This document shows positions 38,708-47,553 of a stretch of DNA of 64,000 bases, piece after piece. This DNA is from Zobellella endophytica (GTDB lineage Bacteria > Pseudomonadota > Gammaproteobacteria > Enterobacterales > Aeromonadaceae): assembly GCF_003012775.1 (NCBI RefSeq), contig NZ_PXYG01000011.1:1-64000 (forward strand), read 5' to 3'. The translations under genes and the position numbers were made by a program. The stretch's first letter is position 1; each line of letters starts with the position of its first letter. The notes beneath the pieces are model-generated. The model was not told the DNA's origin and searched no databases. It saw only the letters and a program-made list of their open reading frames with translations.

Positions 38708-39514
38708 CTAGCGGTAAAGCGGTTGCGCCCTGGGTCGCAGGCGGTACTGGCCCGGTGTCATGCCGACCACCCGTCGAAAGTCGTGGATAAAGTGGGCCTG
38801 ATCGTAATAGCCGGACTCATGGGCCAGCTCGGTCAGCCGCCGGCCGTCCCCGGCCTTGAGGCGCTCCCTGACATGAGCGACCCGCAGCAAACGCCCGTAT
38901 TCCTTGGGCGACAGGCCCAGCCAGAGGGCGAATTGCCGCTCCAGCTGGCGCTGGCTCAGGCCGACGGCTGAGGGTAGCCGGGCGATGGGAAGGCGGCCCC
39001 GGTGGAGCAACAGGCACTGGAGGGCGCGACGGAAGCTCCCCGGGGAATCCGGCGAGGACAGCAGCCGGGGAGCCAGTTCCCGTTCCAGCAGGGCCAGGCC
39101 TCCACCGGCGTCCGCCTGGTGATAAAGCTGCTCCGCCAGGGCGCCGCCCGGAAAGTGCAGCACCAACCCCTCGGACGATGCCTGTTGTCCGAGCAGGTCG
39201 CGCAAAGGGCGGGTGAAGAAGCCATAGGCGCCGCCGGGCCGGAACCTGACGCCCCAGGCATCGATCCGGCCGGACAGGGTCAGCCTCAGGCTGTGCCGCA
39301 TGGGGCCGCCTATCAGGCAGGAAGCCGGGGTATGCCGCCCATTGAAGATCAGGGGATCGCCCAGGTTGAAAATGATGCCGCTGCCTCCTTCGGGATGCAG
39401 CCATTCGGTGATGTTCTGTCCGGCGGGCAGGCTTCCCTGCAGCCGCCAGTAGCACTGGATGAAGGGGCTCAGCCCGGCGCTGGGTGGGTAGCGCAGAAAA
39501 TCGAGTCGGCTCAT
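38708..39514 (-). CDS. AraC family transcriptional regulator
   Basis: 268 aa. The N-terminal ~150 residues are a DUF6597-like domain (PFIQCYWRLQGSLPAGQ...LHPEGGSGIIFNLGDP). The C-terminal ~100 residues are the double AraC HTH (VGLSQRQLERQFALWLGLSPKEY and LAHESGYYDQAHFIHDFRR). It is divergent from an AhpD-like gene, 139 bp apart, which it may regulate. It has no obvious link to taurine, and the CTGG direct repeat is absent from this gap. Confidence 0.9.
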   Translation of the reverse strand: MSRLDFLRYPPSAGLSPFIQCYWRLQGSLPAGQNITEWLHPEGGSGIIFNLGDPLIFNGRHTPASCLIGGPMRHSLRLTLSGRIDAWGVRFRPGGAYGFFTRPLRDLLGQQASSEGLVLHFPGGALAEQLYHQADAGGGLALLERELAPRLLSSPDSPGSFRRALQCLLLHRGRLPIARLPSAVGLSQRQLERQFALWLGLSPKEYGRLLRVAHVRERLKAGDGRRLTELAHESGYYDQAHFIHDFRRVVGMTPGQYRLRPRAQPLYR

Positions 39515-39653
39515 CGGGGTCGGGTTCGTGGGTCTGGTCCGGGAACCAGCCTAGCAGAGTCGGCCCCCAAGGCGAATGTCGAAAATCTACAATTCCCATC
39601 TTTCCGGGCTCCCTACACTGGCGCAGACATCCATCACGAGCAGGAGTATCGCC

Positions 39654-40133
39654 ATGTCTGTACGAATCGACTATCGCCAGGTCGCCCCCGGCGCCGTCCG
39701 GGCCATGCTGGGGCTGGAGCAGTACCTGACCGGCCAGAAAGGAGAGCAAGGCTTGCCGCCTTCGTTGCTGGAGCTGGTCAAGATCCGGGTATCGCAGCTG
39801 AACGGCTGTGCCTACTGCCTCGATATGCATACCAAGGATGCCCGGGCCGCAGGCGAGAGCGAGCAACGGCTGTATCTGCTCGGCGCCTGGGAGGAGGCGC
39901 CCTGTTTCGATCCTCGGGAAAAGGCGGCGTTGGCCTGGGCCGAGGGACTGACCCTGCAGGCTCAGCAAGGGGTCACGGAGGAGCTGTTCCGCCGGGCCCG
40001 GCAGCAGTTCAGCGAGCGTCAACTGGCCGATCTGACCCTGGCCATCGTCGCCATCAATGGCTGGAACCGCTTTGCGGTAGCGCTGGGGGCCGAGGTCGGC
40101 TCCTACCGGGCAGGAAAACACCTTCCGGCCTGA
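39654..40133 (+). CDS. Carboxymuconolactone decarboxylase/AhpD-like protein
   Basis: 159 aa. It has the AhpD-type motif ELVKIRVSQLNGCAYCLDMHTKDAR with the CxxC and the following His. Such proteins act as alkylhydroperoxidases or thiol-disulfide partners. I chose ATG at 39654 (AGGAG upstream). It is divergent from the AraC gene and ends at a strong terminator, so it is a single-gene unit. Confidence 0.88.
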   Translation: MSVRIDYRQVAPGAVRAMLGLEQYLTGQKGEQGLPPSLLELVKIRVSQLNGCAYCLDMHTKDARAAGESEQRLYLLGAWEEAPCFDPREKAALAWAEGLTLQAQQGVTEELFRRARQQFSERQLADLTLAIVAINGWNRFAVALGAEVGSYRAGKHLPA

Positions 40134-40154
40134 GGAGGCGGGGTTCGGTACGGG

Positions 40155-40188
40155 GGCGGGGCGCCGGTGGGTGCCCCGCCGTTTTTTC
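40155..40188 (+). terminator. Terminator after the AhpD-like gene
   Basis: GGCGGGGC / GCCCCGCC 8-bp stem followed by GTTTTTT. Confidence 0.85.
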
Positions 40189-40214
40189 ACGTCCGGGCCA
40201 CGCTGCCGTTAACA

Positions 40215-40247
40215 CTGGCGTAACAGGGCGAGTGAAACTGGTCCTAC
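40215..40247 (+). promoter_or_regulatory. TauR-type direct repeat before xsc
   Basis: CTGGCGTAAC (40215) and CTGGTCCTAC (40238) begin exactly 23 bp apart. A possible -10 TAATCT lies at 40268-40273, which puts the second copy against the -35 position, as expected for an activator. The rest of the 368-base gap to xsc holds a long leader with no gene. Confidence 0.7.
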
Positions 40248-40501
40248 TCTCTTTTCCCCCCGCTTTCTAATCTAACCCCCAGTGAATCGCGGCGCAGCCA
40301 TCAGGCGCCGTTCTGCCAGGCCAGGATACGGGAGGGGAAGCCCGGCATCCGGCGGCGGTATCGGCACCGGTTTTGCGATTCGCCCTGAACCGACAAATAA
40401 CAACGCGAATGGAAACCTGCTTTAACCGAAATTTGGATCGATAACCCCGGGGTGACGGCCACCGCCGCCACCGACAGGAAACAGCAAAAAGGAAGACAGC
40501 T

Positions 40502-42265
40502 ATGCCACGTATGACTCCTAGTGAAGCACTGGTCGAAACTCTGGCGGCCAATGGTGTAACCGATATCTTCGGCATCATGGGCTCCGCCTTCATGGACGCC
40601 ATGGACATCTTCGCCCCGGCGGGCATCCGCCTGATCCCCACGGTGCACGAGCAGGGCGCCGGCCACATGGCCGACGGCTACGCCCGGGTCAGCGGCCGGC
40701 ACGGCGTCTGTATCGCTCAGAACGGCCCCGGCATCACCAACTTCGTCACCGCCATCGCCGCCGCCTACTGGGCCCACAGCCCGGTGGTGTGCATCACCCC
40801 GGAAACCGGCTCCATGACCCAGGGCTTGGGCGGCTTCCAGGAAGCGCAGCAACTGCCCTTCTTCGAGACCATCACCAAGTACCAGGGCCACGTGGCCAAC
40901 CCGGCGCGGATGGCCGAGTTCACCGCCCGCTGCTTCGACCGGGCCATGCTGGAAAACGGCCCCACCCAGCTTAACATTCCGCGGGACTTCTTCTACGGCG
41001 ACATCAACGTGGAGATCCCCCAGCCGATCCGCATCGAGCGCGGCGCCGGCGGCGAGCAGAGCCTGCAGCAGGCGGCCGCCCTGCTGGCCGAAGCCAGGAA
41101 CCCGGTGATCATCTCCGGCGGCGGCGTGGTGATGTCCGGGGCGGTGGAGGAGTGCAAGGCCCTGGCCGAGTTCCTGGGGGCCCCCGTGGTCAACAGCTAC
41201 CTGCACAACGACTCCTTCCCGGCCAGCCACCCGCTGTGGTGCGGCCCGCTGGGCTACCAGGGCTCCAAGGCCGGCATGAAGCTTCTCTCCCGCGCCGACG
41301 TGGTGCTGGCGCTGGGTACCCGCCTGGGGCCCTTCGGCACCCTGCCCCAGCACGGCCTGGACTACTGGCCGAAGGAAGCCAAGATCATCCAGGTGGACTG
41401 CGACGCCAAGATGCTGGGACTGGTGAAGAAAATCTCCGTCGGTATCTGTGGCGACGCCCAGGCCGCCGCCGTCTCCCTCCTGGAGCGGCTGCAGAACCTC
41501 AACGTCGCCTGCCTGGAGAACAAGGGCGCCCGCGCCGGCGAGATCGCCGCCGAAAAAGCGGCCTGGGAGCAGGAGCTGGATCAGTGGGTCCACGAAAAGG
41601 ACGACTATTCCCTGGACATGATCGCCGAGCAGGCGGAAGAGCAGGGCAGCTACCTGCATCCGCGCCAGGTGCTGCGCGAGCTGGAAAAGGCCATGCCCGA
41701 GGATGTGATGGTGTCCACCGACATCGGCAACATCAACTCGGTGGCCAACAGCTACCTGCGCTTCGAGAAGCCGCGCTCCTTCTTCGCCGCCATGAGCTTC
41801 GGCAACTGCGGTTACGCCCTGCCGACCATCATTGGCGCCAAGACCGCCGCGCCCCATCGCCCGGCCATCTCCTACGCCGGTGACGGCGCCTGGGGCATGT
41901 CGATGATGGAAATCATGACCTGTGTACGCGAAAACATTCCGGTGACCTCCATCGTGTTCCACAACCGCCAGTGGGGCGCCGAGAAGAAGAACCAGGTCGA
42001 CTTCTACAACCGCCGCTTCGTGGCCGGGGATCTGGAAAACCCCAGCTTCGCCGACATCGCCCGCGCCATGGGCGCCGAAGGGGTGACGGTGGACAAGCTG
42101 GAAGACGTGGGCCCGGCCCTGAAGGACGCCATCGCGCGCCAGATGGAGGAGGGCAAGACCACCGTCATCGAGATCATGTGCACCCGCGAGCTGGGCGACC
42201 CCTTCCGCCGCGACGCCCTCTCCAAGCCGGTGCGCCACCTGGACAAGTACAAGGACTATTGCTGA
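40502..42265 (+). CDS. xsc: Sulfoacetaldehyde acetyltransferase
   Basis: 587 aa, ThDP enzyme family. It begins MTPSEALVETLAANGVTDIFGIMGSAFMD and has the Xsc-type segments CITPETGSMTQGLGGFQEAQ and GDGAWGMSMMEIMTCVREN (ThDP/Mg motif). It differs clearly from acetolactate synthase (compare ilvI in this window). It converts sulfoacetaldehyde plus phosphate to acetyl phosphate plus sulfite. AAGGAAGA precedes the ATG. It is followed by pta. Confidence 0.96.
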   Translation: MPRMTPSEALVETLAANGVTDIFGIMGSAFMDAMDIFAPAGIRLIPTVHEQGAGHMADGYARVSGRHGVCIAQNGPGITNFVTAIAAAYWAHSPVVCITPETGSMTQGLGGFQEAQQLPFFETITKYQGHVANPARMAEFTARCFDRAMLENGPTQLNIPRDFFYGDINVEIPQPIRIERGAGGEQSLQQAAALLAEARNPVIISGGGVVMSGAVEECKALAEFLGAPVVNSYLHNDSFPASHPLWCGPLGYQGSKAGMKLLSRADVVLALGTRLGPFGTLPQHGLDYWPKEAKIIQVDCDAKMLGLVKKISVGICGDAQAAAVSLLERLQNLNVACLENKGARAGEIAAEKAAWEQELDQWVHEKDDYSLDMIAEQAEEQGSYLHPRQVLRELEKAMPEDVMVSTDIGNINSVANSYLRFEKPRSFFAAMSFGNCGYALPTIIGAKTAAPHRPAISYAGDGAWGMSMMEIMTCVRENIPVTSIVFHNRQWGAEKKNQVDFYNRRFVAGDLENPSFADIARAMGAEGVTVDKLEDVGPALKDAIARQMEEGKTTVIEIMCTRELGDPFRRDALSKPVRHLDKYKDYC

Positions 42266-42273
42266 TAAAGGAG

Positions 42274-42295
42274 GCTGCCCGCCACGGCGGGCAGC
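42274..42295 (+). terminator. Hairpin after xsc
   Basis: GCTGCCCGCC / GGCGGGCAGC perfect 10-bp stem, 8 bp after xsc, without a T run. It may partly terminate or stabilise the xsc message ahead of pta. Confidence 0.5.
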
Positions 42296-42325
42296 TCGGC
42301 TTTATCATCAAGCCGTCTGTTTTAC

Positions 42326-42388
42326 TGGCATGAGCCGGCCAAAGGGCCCACTCCTCCGACACGCCGCAAGTACGTCCATGTAGGCTCG
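42326..42388 (-). repeat. Dispersed intergenic repeat, copy B
   Basis: On the minus strand it reads GAGCCTACATGGACG, then GCGGCGTGTCGGAGGAGTG, then GGCCCTTTGGCCGGCT. The copy at 61121 shares GAGCCT-CATGGA-G, the CGG-GT-TC block and GGCCCTTTGGCCG. It lies in the xsc-pta gap. Confidence 0.65.
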
Positions 42389-42410
42389 CACATGCCATCC
42401 CTGGCATGTG
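42389..42410. repeat. Perfect inverted repeat in the xsc-pta gap
   Basis: CACATGCCA-TCCC-TGGCATGTG, a 9-bp stem with a 4-base loop, directly next to repeat copy B and probably part of the same element. Confidence 0.6.
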
Positions 42411-42552
42411 ACGGTCGGCGGAGCGGTTCCCTTTGTCCGTCTCTTCTGACATGGGTGTCGCCTGTTTATGCCAGTCTGCCGATACCGGAACACAACCCGA
42501 TGCCATTGTGTCAGTGGCCTCCGGTGGTCTTCTGTCGAACAGGAAGGGAATC

Positions 42553-43494
42553 ATGCTCAATACCGCGCCCAAGGAATGCCCGCCCCGCTTGCTGGCCCAG
42601 GCCCGCCAGCACCCCAGGGTCACCACCGTGGTGATCAACCCGGTCAATGCCGTTTCCCTGGCCAGTGCCCGGCTGGCCAGGGAGCAGGGGCTGATCGAGC
42701 CGATACTGGTGGGTGATGTCGCCGTCATGCGGCATCAGGCCCAGGCCATGGGCTGGGCGCTGGACGACCTGCGCCTGGTGCAGGCCGCCGACGAAACCGA
42801 GGCCGCCCGGCTGGGCGTCGCCCTGGTCAGCCAGGGCGACGCCGACGCCATCATGAAGGGCCATGTGCATACCGATATCCTGCTGCGGGCGGTGCTGAAC
42901 AAGTCCGCCGGGCTGCGCACCGACAGCCGGCTGAGCCACCTGTTCCACATGACGGTGCCGGGCAGCTGCAAGGCCCTGTGCATCACCGACGCGGTGATCA
43001 ACGTCCAGCCGACGGTGCTCGACAAGCTGCACATCGCCCGCAACGCCATCGGTCTGATGCACGCCCTGGGCAACCCCGAGCCCAAGGTGGCGGTGCTGTC
43101 GGGCACCGAGGAGGTGAGCAAGAGCATGCCTTCCAGCCTGGACGCCGCCGAGCTGGTCAAGCTGGCGGCCATGGGAGCCCTGCCCGGCGCCCTGGTCGAA
43201 GGCCCCCTGGCCTTCGACAACGCGGTATCGCCGGAGGCGGCGGCCATCAAGGGCATCCGCGGCCGGGTGCCGGGGCAGGCGGACATCCTGCTGGTGCCCA
43301 ACCTGGAGTCGGGCAACTTCCTGTTCAAGCAGATGGTGTACTTTATGGGCGCCACCGCCGCCGGCCTGGTGCTGGGCGCCCGGGTGCCGATCATCCTCAC
43401 CTCCCGCGCCGATCCGCCCGAGGCCCGGCTGGCGTCCTGCGCCCTGGCCGCCCTCCATTGTGCCCACCAGGCCAGCCGCGCCGTGGTGGCCTGA
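42553..43494 (+). CDS. pta: Phosphate acetyltransferase of the Xsc pathway (Pta/Ptb family)
   Basis: 313 aa, a stand-alone PTA/PTB domain. It has ADAIMKGHVHTDILLRAVL, RLSHLFHMTVPG and the C-terminal QADILLVPNLESGNFLFKQ motif, all typical. It converts acetyl phosphate from Xsc to acetyl-CoA. A phosphate butyryltransferase would look similar; the position after xsc decides. The ATG at 42553 has AGGAAGGG upstream; the longer open frame has no support. Confidence 0.88.
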   Translation: MLNTAPKECPPRLLAQARQHPRVTTVVINPVNAVSLASARLAREQGLIEPILVGDVAVMRHQAQAMGWALDDLRLVQAADETEAARLGVALVSQGDADAIMKGHVHTDILLRAVLNKSAGLRTDSRLSHLFHMTVPGSCKALCITDAVINVQPTVLDKLHIARNAIGLMHALGNPEPKVAVLSGTEEVSKSMPSSLDAAELVKLAAMGALPGALVEGPLAFDNAVSPEAAAIKGIRGRVPGQADILLVPNLESGNFLFKQMVYFMGATAAGLVLGARVPIILTSRADPPEARLASCALAALHCAHQASRAVVA

Positions 43495-43518
43495 GCCTCG
43501 ACCCGAAAGGAGCTATTT

Positions 43519-43812
43519 ATGTCACTCAGCCGTTATGGTTTTATCATCAAGGGGCCGGACCTGGAGCTGTTCAAGCACCACGGCCGCATCAAGAGCGACG
43601 GCTTCGACATCGCCGTGGCCGGGGTGCGTACCCTGGAGGAGGCGGTCATGGCCGCCCAGGAGATGCTGACCCGGCGCATCGAGCTTATCGAACTGTGCGG
43701 TGGCTTCAGTGCCGAGGAAGAGGCGCAGATCCGTGAGGCGATCCAGGATCACGTGCCCCTGGGGCGGGTAAGCTACCGGCCCGAAGACCAGGGGCGGGTC
43801 GACTGGCCCTGA
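43519..43812 (+). CDS. Small DUF6506-like protein
   Basis: 97 aa, cytosolic. The pattern YGFIIKGPDLELFKHHGRIKS...VAGVRTLEEAVMAAQEM...IELIELCGGFS fits a family I recall as DUF6506; its role is unknown. GAAAGGAG lies before the ATG. It follows pta by 24 bp and so probably belongs to the xsc-pta transcription unit. Confidence 0.65.
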   Translation: MSLSRYGFIIKGPDLELFKHHGRIKSDGFDIAVAGVRTLEEAVMAAQEMLTRRIELIELCGGFSAEEEAQIREAIQDHVPLGRVSYRPEDQGRVDWP

Positions 43813-43828
43813 GCCCGTCGATGCCGGT

Positions 43829-44812
43829 TCATGGCTGACGGCCGGTCCGGCGAGGACCGGCCGTTTCCAGCTCCCCCTGCCGGCTCAGCCGGTAGTGATC
43901 CAGGTCCCGCGCAAGCTTCAGCCTGCCCCCGTAATGGGCGCGGGCTTCCGCCGCTATCTCGTCGATATGGGGCGAGCCGACACCGTCCTGGTAGCGGGGG
44001 CTGAAGTGGGTGAGGATCAGGTTGGGCAGGCCGGCCTGTTCGGCGAAGCGGGCCACCCGCTCGGCGTCGCTGTGTCGGGGCGCCGGCCCCAGGCGCTCGG
44101 CCACCTCCCGGGTGTAGGTGGCCTCGTGCACCAGCAGGCAGGCGCCGCGGGCGGCCTCCGCCAGCAGGGCGGGGGTGTCGTTGTCGCCGGCGATGATCAC
44201 CTTGCGCGGCGCCCGTTCGGGCAGCCGGTAGTCCCGCCCCCTGAGGCGCCGTCCCTCGAACTGCAGCTCCTTCCCCCGGTGCAGCCGGCCCCACAGCGGA
44301 CCGGCGGGAATGCCCTCGGCGGTCAGCCGGGCCACATCCAGCCGGGCCTCCACCCGGGTTTCGGTGAACACATAGGCATAACTCGGCACCCGGTGGGACA
44401 GGGCCACCGGTTCCACCGTGAAATCCCGCACCGCCAGGGGGGCCTGCAGCGATTCGACCGGCACGAAATCGATGGGGAAGTCGAGCCGGAGATCGCTCAG
44501 CCGGGCCACGCACTCGATAAAACCGGCGATGGGCGCGGGGGCGATGATACGCAGCGGCGCCGTGCGCCCGGCCAGGGCGGCGCTGGCCAGCAGCCCGGGC
44601 AGGCCGTAGCAGTGGTCGCCGTGCACATGGGTGATTAGCAGGGTGTCGAGCTGCATCGGCGACAGCCGGGTATGCAGCAATTGGTGCTGGGTGCCTTCGC
44701 CGCAGTCGATCAGGCACCAGGCGCGGGTGCCGGCCCTGCGCAGGGCCAGGCCGGAGACGTTACGGCTCTTGGTGGGGGTACCGGAAGAGGTGCCGAGGAA
44801 GATCAGTTCCAT
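43829..44812 (-). CDS. rnz: Ribonuclease Z / RNase BN
   Basis: 327 aa. It begins MELIFLGTSSGTPTKSRNV and has the metallo-beta-lactamase motif THVHGDHCYGLPGLL and a later GDNDTP and HEATY, the ElaC signature. It matures tRNA 3' ends. It is on the opposite strand to its neighbours and looks like a housekeeping gene inside the island. Confidence 0.94.
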   Translation of the reverse strand: MELIFLGTSSGTPTKSRNVSGLALRRAGTRAWCLIDCGEGTQHQLLHTRLSPMQLDTLLITHVHGDHCYGLPGLLASAALAGRTAPLRIIAPAPIAGFIECVARLSDLRLDFPIDFVPVESLQAPLAVRDFTVEPVALSHRVPSYAYVFTETRVEARLDVARLTAEGIPAGPLWGRLHRGKELQFEGRRLRGRDYRLPERAPRKVIIAGDNDTPALLAEAARGACLLVHEATYTREVAERLGPAPRHSDAERVARFAEQAGLPNLILTHFSPRYQDGVGSPHIDEIAAEARAHYGGRLKLARDLDHYRLSRQGELETAGPRRTGRQP

Positions 44813-45018
44813 GCGCTGTGCCGACGAAAAGGGATACCCTTGATGGTAACCGCAAGCGCCGGCGCGGGGAATCCGGAGTCACTTCTTGGACGCTGTTTGC
44901 GATCTTTACAACGCTGTCTGTCACTCATCCAGCGAAGAGGCAATCCCTGTTGCCTCTTCGCTCGGGCATGGCAGACAAGCTCTGCGAATATCCTAAACAG
45001 GCTCCTGGCAGAATGGCA

Positions 45019-45525
45019 TCATTCAGCCGGCGCTTTTTTCTCCGGCCGGGGCACGATCAGGGTGGGGATGCGCGACTCGCGCAGCACGTTCTTGGCCACG
45101 CTGCCGAGCAGGGTGTGCAGCCAGCCCTTTTCGTGGGCGCCCATCACGATCAGATCGCAACCCAGTTCCCGGGAGCGGCGGAGTATGGTCTGCACCGGGT
45201 AGCCTTCCACCACCTCGCAGCCGACGATCCTGGTGCGCAGCGCCTTCTCGGCGGGGGCGATGACGTCCCAGAAGTAGTCCTGCCGCTGCTGCAACTGCTC
45301 CCTGGCGTGGTTGAGCCGCTGGTGCAGGAACTCCTCCCGGCTGCGCTGGTTGAGGATGTAGGACTGCAGGGTCAGCTTCTCGTCGCCGGACAGTTGCTCC
45401 ACCACGTTCAGGATATGGATGTCGGCGCCGGTGGTCTTGGCGAGCGACACCGCATACTGAAAGGCGAAGGAGGCGTTCTTGGAAAGGTCGGTGCAATAGA
45501 GGATGCGTTTGAGCTCTGGCAACAT
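45019..45525 (-). CDS. Universal stress protein (UspA family), TRAP-associated
   Basis: 168 aa. It begins LPELKRILYCTDLSKNASFAFQYAV and ends with the ATP-binding G-2x-G-9x-G(S) motif in MGAHEKGWLHTLLGSVAKNV. Such proteins bind ATP and accompany TRAP systems (for example TeaD with the ectoine transporter TeaABC). It follows the large TRAP permease by 54 bp on the same strand. Confidence 0.88.
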   Translation of the reverse strand: MLPELKRILYCTDLSKNASFAFQYAVSLAKTTGADIHILNVVEQLSGDEKLTLQSYILNQRSREEFLHQRLNHAREQLQQRQDYFWDVIAPAEKALRTRIVGCEVVEGYPVQTILRRSRELGCDLIVMGAHEKGWLHTLLGSVAKNVLRESRIPTLIVPRPEKKAPAE

Positions 45526-45579
45526 GTTTTTACCCTCGCTAAGGGCATGGCCGGGCCGCCGGCCATGCGTGAATGGCCG

Positions 45580-46920
45580 CTATCCGAACAGGCCGGGGAG
45601 AAACAGCGCTATCTGCGGTACATAGGCTATCAGGAACACCGACACCACCGAGGCGACGGCGAAGGGCAGGGCCCGCAGCGAAATCTCCTCGATGGAGGTG
45701 CCCGACACCCCGGAGGCGATGAACAGGTTTTCGCCGAGCGGCGGGGTCTGGAAGCCGATGGACAGGCAGCACACCACCACTATGCCGAAGTGGATGGGGT
45801 CTATCCCCAGGTTGTAGGCCACCGGCAGCAGCACCGGCGTCAGTATCATGATGGCGGCCAGGGTCTCCATGAACATGCCGACGAACAGCAGGAAGAAGAT
45901 GATCAGCGCCCAGATGATGTAGAGATTGGTGGTCATGTCCAGCATGGCGGCGGCGACCACGGCCGGGATCTGGTTTTCCACCAGCAGGCGGCCGAACACG
46001 GTGGCGGTAAACAGGATCAGCAGCACCCGTCCGGTCAGCCAGGTGGTGGTTTCCAGCGAGTGCATCACGTCCTTGAACTTCAGCTCCTTGTGCACGAAAA
46101 AGCCGATCACCAGGGTATAGAAGATGGCGACGATGGCGGACTCGGTGGGGGTGAACAGGCCGCTGTAGATGCCGCCCAGGATGACGATGGGCGCCAGCAC
46201 CGACCAGATGCCCTTGCGCAGGGCGGTGTAGGTGACGGCCATGGACCAGCCCTCGGTGGTGCCCTTGTAGCCGTGCTTCTTGCTGAGGAAATAGTTCATG
46301 ATCAGCAGGCCGCAGGACAGCACCAGCCCGGGCAGGAAACCGGCGATGAACAGCTTGGGAATCGACACCGACTGGAACTGGCCGTACTGGGCCACGGCCT
46401 CGGGCGGCGGCATCAGCCCCATGGCGGAGATGCCGAAGATCACCATCGGAATGGAAGGCGGTATCACCACCCCCAGGCCGCCGGAGGAGGCGGTGATGGC
46501 CGAGGCGTAGCCCTTGCTGTAGCCCCGCTGCACCATGGCCGGGATCATCAGCATGCCCACGGCGGCGGTGGTGGCCGGGCCCGAGCCGGAGATGGCGCCG
46601 AAGAACATGCAGGCCATGACGGTGGCCGCCGACATGCCGCCGGTGAAGGGGCCGGCGAAGCTTTCCGCCAGGTCCACCAGCCGCTTGGAAATGCCGGCGG
46701 CCTCCATCAGGGCGCCGGCCAGGATAAAGGCGGGCAGCGCCATCAGCGGGAAGGAGCCGACCGAGGTAAAGGCGATCTGCACGAACTTGATCGGGTTTTC
46801 GCCCAGATACAGGAAGGAAGCCAGCGCCGAGACGCCGAGCGACACGCTGATGGGGGCGCCCATTAACAACAGTAACAGGAAGCTCCCGAACAGGATGGTG
46901 ACTACGGATGATTCGATCAT
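45580..46920 (-). CDS. TRAP transporter large permease (DctM/TauM type)
   Basis: 446 aa with about twelve hydrophobic helices and the DctM hallmarks ALPAFILAGALMEAAGIS, FFGAISGSGPATTAAVG and TTALSG-like GVVIPPSIPMVIFG. It is the ion-coupled channel of the TRAP system. ATG at 46920 has GGAG six bases upstream; the reading frame beyond it is not part of the gene. The substrate is inferred to be taurine or another sulfonate from the island and the operator at 48786. Confidence 0.92.
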   Translation of the reverse strand: MIESSVVTILFGSFLLLLLMGAPISVSLGVSALASFLYLGENPIKFVQIAFTSVGSFPLMALPAFILAGALMEAAGISKRLVDLAESFAGPFTGGMSAATVMACMFFGAISGSGPATTAAVGMLMIPAMVQRGYSKGYASAITASSGGLGVVIPPSIPMVIFGISAMGLMPPPEAVAQYGQFQSVSIPKLFIAGFLPGLVLSCGLLIMNYFLSKKHGYKGTTEGWSMAVTYTALRKGIWSVLAPIVILGGIYSGLFTPTESAIVAIFYTLVIGFFVHKELKFKDVMHSLETTTWLTGRVLLILFTATVFGRLLVENQIPAVVAAAMLDMTTNLYIIWALIIFFLLFVGMFMETLAAIMILTPVLLPVAYNLGIDPIHFGIVVVCCLSIGFQTPPLGENLFIASGVSGTSIEEISLRALPFAVASVVSVFLIAYVPQIALFLPGLFG

Positions 46921-46934
46921 GGGATGCTCCGGGA

Positions 46935-47489
46935 TTAATTCGGTTTGGTGGCGGTGTCTGATGATTCGAGCAGCTTTTCCACTTCTCGCGACTCCGGATC
47001 CCGGATATCGATCCCTTTGATCAGCTTGTAATAATTCACCTGGAGAATGCGTATTGTCATCAGGGCGAAGGCAATGGGTAAAATCATGTAAACATATTTC
47101 ATCGGAAAGCCCAGGGTCTGGGATTTCCAGAACAGGTTCATCTTGTTGAAGACGAAATCGTAGCTGAGGTAAACGAAGTAGCTGTTGAAGCCGACCCAGA
47201 CGAGGTCGGCCAGGGCCTCGGAAATGACCGCGAAACGGGGCGGAAACAGCTTGAACTGAAAGGTCACCCTGTTGTGGGCCGCCAGTTTGGTGGCGTAGCT
47301 GGCGCCGAAATAAACGAACCAGACGAACATGTAGGTGGATAACTCCTCGCTCCAGGCGATGGAGTAATTGAATACCTGCCGCGAAATGATCTGAATGAAC
47401 AGAATGACCACGAAGCTGGCCAGTAATGTTCTGCAAATAACACTTTCTATATTGTCGATAATGCTGAAAATCAGCTTGCCGATGGTCAT
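46935..47489 (-). CDS. TRAP transporter small permease (DctQ/TauL type)
   Basis: 184 aa with four hydrophobic helices. It has the family segment RQVFNYSIAWSEELSTYMFVWFVYFGASYA. It bridges the binding protein and the large permease. ATG at 47489 has GGAGG upstream. It lies 14 bp before the large permease gene. Confidence 0.9.
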   Translation of the reverse strand: MTIGKLIFSIIDNIESVICRTLLASFVVILFIQIISRQVFNYSIAWSEELSTYMFVWFVYFGASYATKLAAHNRVTFQFKLFPPRFAVISEALADLVWVGFNSYFVYLSYDFVFNKMNLFWKSQTLGFPMKYVYMILPIAFALMTIRILQVNYYKLIKGIDIRDPESREVEKLLESSDTATKPN

Positions 47490-47553
47490 GACTTTCCTCC
47501 CTGATCCCAATGCACCCGGCGCTCGCCGGGTGCACGCTGCTGAGCCGTCGCGG

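Noticed and set aside
40502-42265. A second acetolactate synthase
   Set aside because: The segments and context (pta downstream, taurine genes) are those of Xsc; the true acetolactate synthase is at 12430.
44818-46866. A 682-codon plus-strand open frame opposite the UspA and TRAP permease genes
   Set aside because: Its translation is Gly/His/Gln-rich low-complexity sequence and lies antisense to well-supported genes.
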